Source: Anaerolineaceae bacterium UBA700
GTDB lineage: Bacteria > Chloroflexota > Anaerolineae > Anaerolineales > Anaerolineaceae
NCBI GenBank assembly: GCA_002298885.1
Contig: DBMK01000333.1
Coordinates: forward strand, 1 to 26,694
Direction: 5' to 3'
Length of the DNA stretch: 26,694 nt
A program made the translations under genes and the position numbers. The notes under the pieces were generated by a model. That model ran no database searches and was not told the DNA's origin. It was given only the letters and a program-made list of their open reading frames with translations. Shown piece after piece: positions 22,402 to 26,694 of the stretch (position 1 is its first letter; the number at the start of each line of letters is the position of its first letter).

Positions 22402-23689
22402 ATTTTTCTAGCATCAACCTGGCGGCCTTGCGGCCGATTTGGACGGCGAAGTTGGTGCCGCGGTCCCAGGGGTAGACCTGGCTCATGCTGGCGAAGAACA
22501 GGCCGGGGATGGGGGTCTGGATGGCGGGGATATTTTTTGAGTGGTTGACCAGCGGGATGGGCTGGGCGTAGGTGGTGCGGAAGAGCCAGGTCTGGTTGAT
22601 CCAATCCCGGGTGAAATTGGGATTGAACTTGGGCAGGTGGGGGAGGAAGCGCTCCAGCAGCTCTTCCTTGGTCAGCCTGAAGTTCTCGTGGTCCGGATCG
22701 AGGTAATCGCCGATATAGAGGATGTGCTCGCCGCCGAAGTGCTCGGGCGGCACGAAATTTGTGTGCTCCACCAGCGCCAGGAAAGGATAGCCGGCCGATT
22801 TGGGCAGGTTATACCAGTAGTAGCCCTGTTCCGAAAGCTGGTGCTTCAGGGAAAGCACCATGACCACGGCGCCCATGTTCTTGAGGCTGAGCAGACCGCC
22901 GAGGTAGTCCTTGGGCAGGGATGGCGCCAGCTTTGCCAGCAAACCGGGGCTGGTGGTGGACAGGCACTGGTCGAAATCCTGGCGGCCGCCGGCAAGCTGG
23001 AGGGAAACGCCGCCGCCGGAACAAGGCTCGATCTGCTGGATGGGCGTATTGAGCAGGATCTTGACCCCTTTCTGGCGTAGGCGCTCGGCGAAGAGGTCGG
23101 CAAAAGCCTGAAAACCGCCCTGGAAAGTGCCCAGGTTCGTGGTGCGGGTTTTGAAGCGGGCCCAGAACCAGGCCATGGTCACGTCCTGGTAATGCGGGCC
23201 GAATTTGCCCTGCAGCAGCGGTTCGATCATGGTGGCGTAGAGGGAGGGGCCGTAAGCCTTGCTCATCCATTCGTGGGCGGTGTATTTTTCGAGCGGCTGC
23301 CAGGCCGCCAGGTAGCGCAGGTAAACGGTCACCAGGCCGAAGCGCACCATGCCGAAGAAGCCGCCATAGCCGGGGAAGGTGAGGGCTTTGAGGACCGAAT
23401 CGAGTGGGTAGAATTTGCCGTTGTAGTACATCACAGTGAACGGGCGGCGGAAGATGACTTTATCGCTCCAGCCCAATTCCTGGATCAGCCCAAGCATGTC
23501 CTGGTCGGAAGCAAACCAATGGTGGTAATAGCGCTCGACGGAGGTGTCCCAGTTGGGCTGTTTGAACCCGGCTGCCAGCCCGCCGACTGCTTCGGCAGAC
23601 TCAAATATCGTGACGGTGTGTCCAGCGTTAACCAGGTCCCAGGCGGCTGCCATGCCGCCTATCCCGGCTCCAATGATGGCGATGTTCAT
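22400..23689 (-). CDS. FAD-dependent oxidoreductase, amine-oxidase/protoporphyrinogen-oxidase-like
   Basis: A 429-residue flavoprotein from ATG 23689 (MNIAIIGAG). The N-terminal Rossmann dinucleotide motif has Gly7, Gly9 and Gly12 (IIGAGIGGMAAAWDL), the ribose-binding Glu30 ends beta-2 (TVTIFESAEAVGGLAAG), and the typical C-terminal FAD segment appears as GLFFASMSQVYPWDRGTNFA, then an IGRKAARLM helix. The middle part is substrate-binding and divergent, so the reaction is unknown; phytoene-desaturase-, UDP-galactopyranose-mutase- and protoporphyrinogen-oxidase-type relatives all share this frame. Its ATG overlaps the stop of the flippase-like gene (ATGA), so the two are translationally coupled. 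An upstream extension to 23779 is only the shadow of that gene. Context suggests lipid or glycan-carrier chemistry. Confidence 0.85.
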   Translation of the reverse strand: MNIAIIGAGIGGMAAAWDLVNAGHTVTIFESAEAVGGLAAGFKQPNWDTSVERYYHHWFASDQDMLGLIQELGWSDKVIFRRPFTVMYYNGKFYPLDSVLKALTFPGYGGFFGMVRFGLVTVYLRYLAAWQPLEKYTAHEWMSKAYGPSLYATMIEPLLQGKFGPHYQDVTMAWFWARFKTRTTNLGTFQGGFQAFADLFAERLRQKGVKILLNTPIQQIEPCSGGGVSLQLAGGRQDFDQCLSTTSPGLLAKLAPSLPKDYLGGLLSLKNMGAVVMVLSLKHQLSEQGYYWYNLPKSAGYPFLALVEHTNFVPPEHFGGEHILYIGDYLDPDHENFRLTKEELLERFLPHLPKFNPNFTRDWINQTWLFRTTYAQPIPLVNHSKNIPAIQTPIPGLFFASMSQVYPWDRGTNFAVQIGRKAARLMLEK

Positions 23690-24705
23690 GCAGCCTCTTC
23701 TATTTTCTCGATTTTTTGGCCCCACTTGAAGCCCTCGCGCAGGAAGTAATAGGCCCCCACGGCGGTGACCGGCAGCCATAAGGCGACGTGAAGTACGAGC
23801 GTGTATCCGGCGGCAACGGCTTGCGGCACGCCGTAAGCCGTCAGCAGGGCGATGCCGGGGGCGTCAAAGGTGCCGATGTAGCCCGGGGCGGAGGGCAGGG
23901 TCGTCGCCAGGTTGACGATGCCGTTCATGAGCATCAGGGCGAAGAAGGTAACGCCCTGCATACCGGCAAAGGCGTGCATGACGAACCAGTATTTCCCGGT
24001 TTCCAGCAGCCAGATAATGGTGGTGGTGAAGAAGATCATCAGGGCTTCCTGGGGCGAGCGCAGCGATTCGAGCCCGGAGAGGAAGCGCAGGCTCAGTTCG
24101 CGGGCCTTCACCTGAAAACGTTTGGGCACCAGACGATCGATGAGATACACGACGATACGCTCGGTAACGTGCGGGAACATGGCAGCCAGCAGGAAGACCA
24201 GCAGGGCGCCGATAAAGGCCACTGCCCCAATCAGGGCGAGGTCGCGAATGTTGACCGTGCCGAGCATGCCCGAGTCCTGGGTAAGACGGGCCAGCTCGGG
24301 CAGGTTGAGGAAGACGAAAGCCAGCATCACAACCCCGTCGAAGACGCGTTCGATGATCACGGTGGCCAGCGAGGCCGAAATGGGCACGCCCTCGCGCCGC
24401 TTAAGCACCACGGCGCGCAGCACCTCGCCGGCGCGGGCCGGGTAGATGTTGTTTCCCATGTAGCCAATGCAAACGATGGGGAACATGGTGCGGGTGGGGA
24501 TCTTCTTCAACGGGCGCAGAAGGTAATGCCAGCGCCAGGAGCGCACCCACAGCCCGACAAAGAAGACGGCGATGCCAGGAAGCAGCCAAAGATATTGGGC
24601 ATCTTTGAGCGCCGACAACATATCACTTAAATGAAGACCACGCAGCGCAAGGTATAAAAATACGGCGCTGATCGCCAGTCCAAGCCAGAATTTCCAGGAT
24701 TTCAT
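23686..24705 (-). CDS. LPG_synthase_TM (YbhN/AglD-type) flippase-like membrane protein
   Basis: A 339-residue polytopic protein from ATG 24705 (MKSWKFWLGL). It matches the transmembrane domain of lysylphosphatidylglycerol synthase and its stand-alone relatives: RSWRW (55-59), GYMGNNIYPARAGEVLRAVVL (81-101, split by the second helix boundary), ATVIIERVFDG (114-124) and SAPGYIGTFDAPG near the C-terminus. There is no C-terminal aminoacyl-transferase domain, so it should not make lysyl-PG. Stand-alone members are proposed lipid or lipid-linked sugar transporters. Longer upstream reading (to 25005) overlaps the DUF4173 gene and lacks family similarity. No Shine-Dalgarno sequence is visible; a TAGAAT box lies exactly 7 nt before the ATG, compatible with a leaderless transcript. 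It overlaps the next gene by 4 bp. Confidence 0.88.
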   Translation of the reverse strand: MKSWKFWLGLAISAVFLYLALRGLHLSDMLSALKDAQYLWLLPGIAVFFVGLWVRSWRWHYLLRPLKKIPTRTMFPIVCIGYMGNNIYPARAGEVLRAVVLKRREGVPISASLATVIIERVFDGVVMLAFVFLNLPELARLTQDSGMLGTVNIRDLALIGAVAFIGALLVFLLAAMFPHVTERIVVYLIDRLVPKRFQVKARELSLRFLSGLESLRSPQEALMIFFTTTIIWLLETGKYWFVMHAFAGMQGVTFFALMLMNGIVNLATTLPSAPGYIGTFDAPGIALLTAYGVPQAVAAGYTLVLHVALWLPVTAVGAYYFLREGFKWGQKIEKIEEAA

Positions 24706-24712
24706 GGTTTGA

Positions 24713-24718
24713 ATTCTA
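24713..24718 (-). promoter_or_regulatory. Possible internal -10 box for leaderless transcription
   Basis: TAGAAT on the minus strand is separated by 7 nt from the ATG of the flippase-like gene, which would place the transcript start at or next to the A of the ATG. The gene lacks a ribosome-binding sequence. No convincing -35 is visible (TTAAAA at a 19-bp spacing is poor). Confidence 0.3.
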
Positions 24719-24739
24719 CCATACGAAGGTAAATATTTT

Positions 24740-26404
24740 TTAATCCATCGAGGGACTGTAGTCGCAGGGCAGCTCCTGGCCCTGGACGGTGACGGATAAG
24801 CCGCGGTCGCCGGCTGCGACATGGTAGGCGCTCCATTCGCCCTGGCCGGCGAGCAGCAAATTGGCGGCGGTGCTTTTGGACAGGTTGAAGCTGCGCCAAT
24901 CTGTTTGGACCGGATTGTGGATAAGGTCGTAGGTGCGACAGGCCAGCCCGGCGCCCAGCGCGTCGCGGATGGCTTGCGGCAGGTCGGGGCGGCGGTACTC
25001 GTCAATCAACGTGGGCACGGCATCCGGCCCAAGGCTGTTGAGGAAAACCGCATCCAGGGCCAGGCTGCGGGGAACGCCGCTGTCGCTGGCGACCTGGGTG
25101 GCGCCGGAACGGGCGCGGGCTACGTTCTGCCCGGCGATCATGGCCTCGATGTTGAAAAAGCCAAGGGTTAGCCCGAACCCCAGTCCGGTAAGCAGCAGCG
25201 CCAGGCCGAAATGGCGGCGGCGCTGGAGCAGCTCGAAGGCGATGGCGGCTGCCAGCAGCAGGCCCAACCAGAGCATGAAGATGTGGGTGACCACACGGAG
25301 CTGGGTGTAGCCATAGGCGCTTTCGTACAGCAACAATCTCTGGAAGGCCGAGACCAGCATTATCAGCACCATGGCCATCAGCAGGATGCTCAGGACGGTG
25401 AAGCTGCGTTTCTGGAAGGGCGTTTCGCGGCGGGTGACGGTTGCCAGCGCCAGGTAGAGGGCCAGGCTGAGCACGGCGACCGCCAACAGCTCGAAGAAGC
25501 CGCGCCGGGCGTAATCGGCATAGGTGAAGCCGCTGGTAGAGATGTTGGCCTGCCCGCCGAAGAAATACCAGAACTGGATGGCGACGAACACGGCAAACAT
25601 CAGGTCGACCAATGCCAATACGATGCCGGCCTCGATCCAGCCCAGGAAAGGCTTGAGCCAAACGCTGCCGGACTGCGGCCGGGTTTCGTCTTTGGACGGG
25701 CGCAGGGCGTGAAGATATACGCCGGCAAAGATGTAGGCCAGGAGAAGGACGTAGAGGAGGCGAAAAAGGTACTCTCCCAGCCGGCGGAGGTCGAACAGCT
25801 TGAAGAAATCGGCCATCTGATTGGAGAAGATGGGATCGGCGGAGGAAAGCAGCGAGCCAAATACGGCCACTACCGGCAGAGCAATCAGCAGGCCGATCAA
25901 TACCCGGCCGGTAATTCTGCCTGTACCGCGCCACGAAACGGAAGCCGCGGATGGAACGCCGGCTGCTGCCGAAGGATCGCCGGCAGCAGCCAGGGCGGGT
26001 TTCGGGACCCGGAAAAGCTCCACAGGGCGCAATAGGACAGCGATCACCAGGTTGAAGAAGGCGGGGACGTAATCCCACAGGCGGTAGGCCACCCAGTTGC
26101 CGGTGCGGAACGTGGCTGCCAGGAGCATCAGGCTGCCCAGGCTGAGGCAGAAGCTGAGGAAGACGGTCATGGATTCGCTGCGCAGGAAAGTAACTGCCGA
26201 GAGGGCCAGGCCGGCCAGCGCCAGCACGTACGACCAGGCGGACGGGCGGACTTTATCCAGGGCCGCCAGTCCAAAACCGGCGCCCATGGCCAGGAGAGTC
26301 CATATAAAAAACGAAACGCCCGGAGGCGTTTCCCAAAAGAGTAGGTCAATTCCCCAGGCGACTAAAAGCGCCGCCAGGCCGTACCGCAATGACGTATGCG
26401 ACAT
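24740..26404 (-). CDS. DUF4173-type polytopic membrane protein
   Basis: A 554-residue protein with about eleven hydrophobic segments up to about residue 430. A hydrophilic Ala/Pro/Ser-rich loop lies near 140-163, and a soluble C-terminal domain follows. Features typical of DUF4173 proteins are FWYFFGGQANI, then TYADYARRGFFELLAVAVL in mid-protein, and the pair NVARARSGA and LDAVFLNSLGPDAVPTLID near the start of the C-terminal domain. Function of the family is unknown. A GAGG ribosome site at a 7-nt spacing overlaps the stop region of the upstream 55-residue gene (3-bp gap), so the two are coupled. The flippase-like gene follows after 34 bp. Confidence 0.8.
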   Translation of the reverse strand: MSHTSLRYGLAALLVAWGIDLLFWETPPGVSFFIWTLLAMGAGFGLAALDKVRPSAWSYVLALAGLALSAVTFLRSESMTVFLSFCLSLGSLMLLAATFRTGNWVAYRLWDYVPAFFNLVIAVLLRPVELFRVPKPALAAAGDPSAAAGVPSAASVSWRGTGRITGRVLIGLLIALPVVAVFGSLLSSADPIFSNQMADFFKLFDLRRLGEYLFRLLYVLLLAYIFAGVYLHALRPSKDETRPQSGSVWLKPFLGWIEAGIVLALVDLMFAVFVAIQFWYFFGGQANISTSGFTYADYARRGFFELLAVAVLSLALYLALATVTRRETPFQKRSFTVLSILLMAMVLIMLVSAFQRLLLYESAYGYTQLRVVTHIFMLWLGLLLAAAIAFELLQRRRHFGLALLLTGLGFGLTLGFFNIEAMIAGQNVARARSGATQVASDSGVPRSLALDAVFLNSLGPDAVPTLIDEYRRPDLPQAIRDALGAGLACRTYDLIHNPVQTDWRSFNLSKSTAANLLLAGQGEWSAYHVAAGDRGLSVTVQGQELPCDYSPSMD

Positions 26405-26407
26405 GTT

Positions 26408-26575
26408 TTACCTCGGCTGTATGAAAAGGGTAATAATCATTGAGGCCAGCACCATGACCGAGATGACGACGAAAGCGACCTGCTGCCAGCGGCGCGTGCG
26501 CGCCTGGTTTCTTTGAATTGCTCTTTCCTCGACCTCAGCCTGGGTCAGTCTCCGGTTGGTTTTACGGTTGGCCAT
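26408..26575 (-). CDS. 55-residue single-pass membrane protein
   Basis: An unrecognised small gene. The protein starts MANRKTNRRLTQAEVEERA, is highly basic and helical in residues 1-31 (many Arg/Lys, Gln), then has one hydrophobic helix (about 33-52) and ends FIQPR. The basic N-terminus predicts an N-in, C-out topology. It has its own GGAG ribosome site (26585-26588) at a 9-nt spacing, follows a good promoter, and its stop is 3 bp from the DUF4173 start. This order, promoter, ribosome site, gene and coupling, makes it a likely real gene and the first of the minus-strand unit. It could be a small partner of the DUF4173 protein; there is no sequence motif to prove it. Confidence 0.75.
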   Translation of the reverse strand: MANRKTNRRLTQAEVEERAIQRNQARTRRWQQVAFVVISVMVLASMIITLFIQPR

Positions 26576-26597
26576 GTCTTGTTTCTCCGATGCACAA

Positions 26598-26625
26598 ATT
26601 CTAACCGCTTTTGCGGTTTTGACAA
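26598..26625 (-). promoter_or_regulatory. Predicted promoter of the minus-strand unit
   Basis: On the minus strand TTGTCA (26625-26620) is separated by 16 bp from TAGAAT (26603-26598), giving a transcript start near 26591 and a leader of about 16 nt with the GGAG site. On the opposite strand the same DNA contains a perfect TTGACA (26619-26624) with a poor -10 (CATAAG, 26641-26646), so a divergent promoter for a gene beyond the window is possible. Confidence 0.6.
26603..26618. promoter_or_regulatory. Operator-like palindrome inside the promoter spacer
   Basis: AACCGC-TTTT-GCGGTT is a perfect 6-4-6 inverted repeat that fills the DNA between the -35 and -10 boxes. A repressor bound there would block polymerase. 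It could also be a chance hairpin. Confidence 0.45.
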
Positions 26626-26634
26626 GTGCTGGCC

Positions 26635-26674
26635 AGCTATCATAAGCTATCTGAAGCTATCAGGAGCATATATA
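26635..26674. repeat. 10-bp-phased direct repeat upstream of the promoter
   Basis: AGCTATCATA, AGCTATCTGA, AGCTATCAGG and the degenerate AGCATATATA follow each other without gaps. The heptamer AGCTATC (GATAGCT on the minus strand) thus recurs every 10 bp, about one helical turn, starting 10 bp upstream of the minus-strand -35. This is the layout of a multi-site activator or response-regulator box. Confidence 0.6.
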
Positions 26675-26694
26675 AGAAAAAATGGGGTGTTCCG

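Noticed and set aside
23690..23779. N-terminal extension of the FAD oxidoreductase
   Set aside because: The Rossmann motif should lie near the N-terminus, and MNIAIIGAG at 23689 overlaps the upstream stop in the usual ATGA form; the extra 30 residues are a shadow of the flippase-like gene.
24706..25005. 100-residue N-terminal extension of the flippase-like gene
   Set aside because: It overlaps the DUF4173 gene in another frame and is Ser/Pro/Arg-rich nonsense; the family starts with the first helix at MKSWKFWLGL.
26603..26620. Plus-strand terminator (AACCGCTTTTGCGGTTTT)
   Set aside because: The stem is only 6 bp and no plus-strand gene lies upstream; its position between promoter boxes fits an operator better.

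Overview
The window looks like a chromosomal segment of a GC-rich bacterium, most likely a member of the Chloroflexota (Anaerolineae-like). This is inferred from the style of the 14-gene complex I operon, the DUF5671-like and DUF4173-like membrane proteins and the C-rich/G-rich palindromic intergenic repeats. No rRNA or marker gene is present to prove it. I saw no tRNA, rRNA, CRISPR array, transposase or phage gene.

Layout. (1) Positions 1-1903: the edge of a palindromic G-rich repeat, then a large polytopic GT-C-like membrane protein. (2) Positions 1904-2059: an AT-rich intergenic stretch with a strong sigma70-type promoter and a Rex/CRP-like half-site. (3) Positions 2060-16495: a complete nuoABCDEFGHIJKLMN operon, all on the plus strand with mostly overlapping or closely spaced genes. 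It encodes a full NADH:quinone oxidoreductase: the NADH arm (E, F, G), the connecting and quinone-site module (B, C, D, I) and all seven membrane subunits (A, H, J, K, L, M, N). Essentially all expected Fe-S ligands can be found, including those of the extra N7 cluster in NuoG. Two palindromic repeats interrupt the operon (F/G and G/H junctions) and a near-textbook intrinsic terminator closes it. (4) Positions 16568-19030: a small membrane-anchored NTF2-like protein and a 643-residue protein built from six two-helix repeats plus a soluble alpha/beta-like domain.

(5) Positions 19013-26575: a minus-strand group. Read in the direction of transcription it holds a 55-residue single-pass membrane protein, a DUF4173-type membrane protein, a flippase-like LPG_synthase_TM (YbhN/AglD-type) protein, a FAD-dependent amine-oxidase-like oxidoreductase, a YfhO-type GT-C membrane protein and a further polytopic membrane protein. 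The close spacing of the first four genes (3 bp, 34 bp, 4-bp overlap) suggests one transcription unit. The families suggest envelope lipid or glycan metabolism, but no substrate can be named. Its likely promoter, with an operator-like palindrome and a 10-bp-phased direct repeat, lies at the right edge of the window.

The most unusual material is in the repeats: a family of nested C-rich/G-rich palindromes (one with a G-quadruplex motif, one expanded into a tandem hairpin array that supplies the C-terminus and stop codon of the YfhO gene), a perfect 28-bp inverted repeat covering the nuoG stop codon, a 37-bp palindrome, and several 7-bp-periodic tracts.
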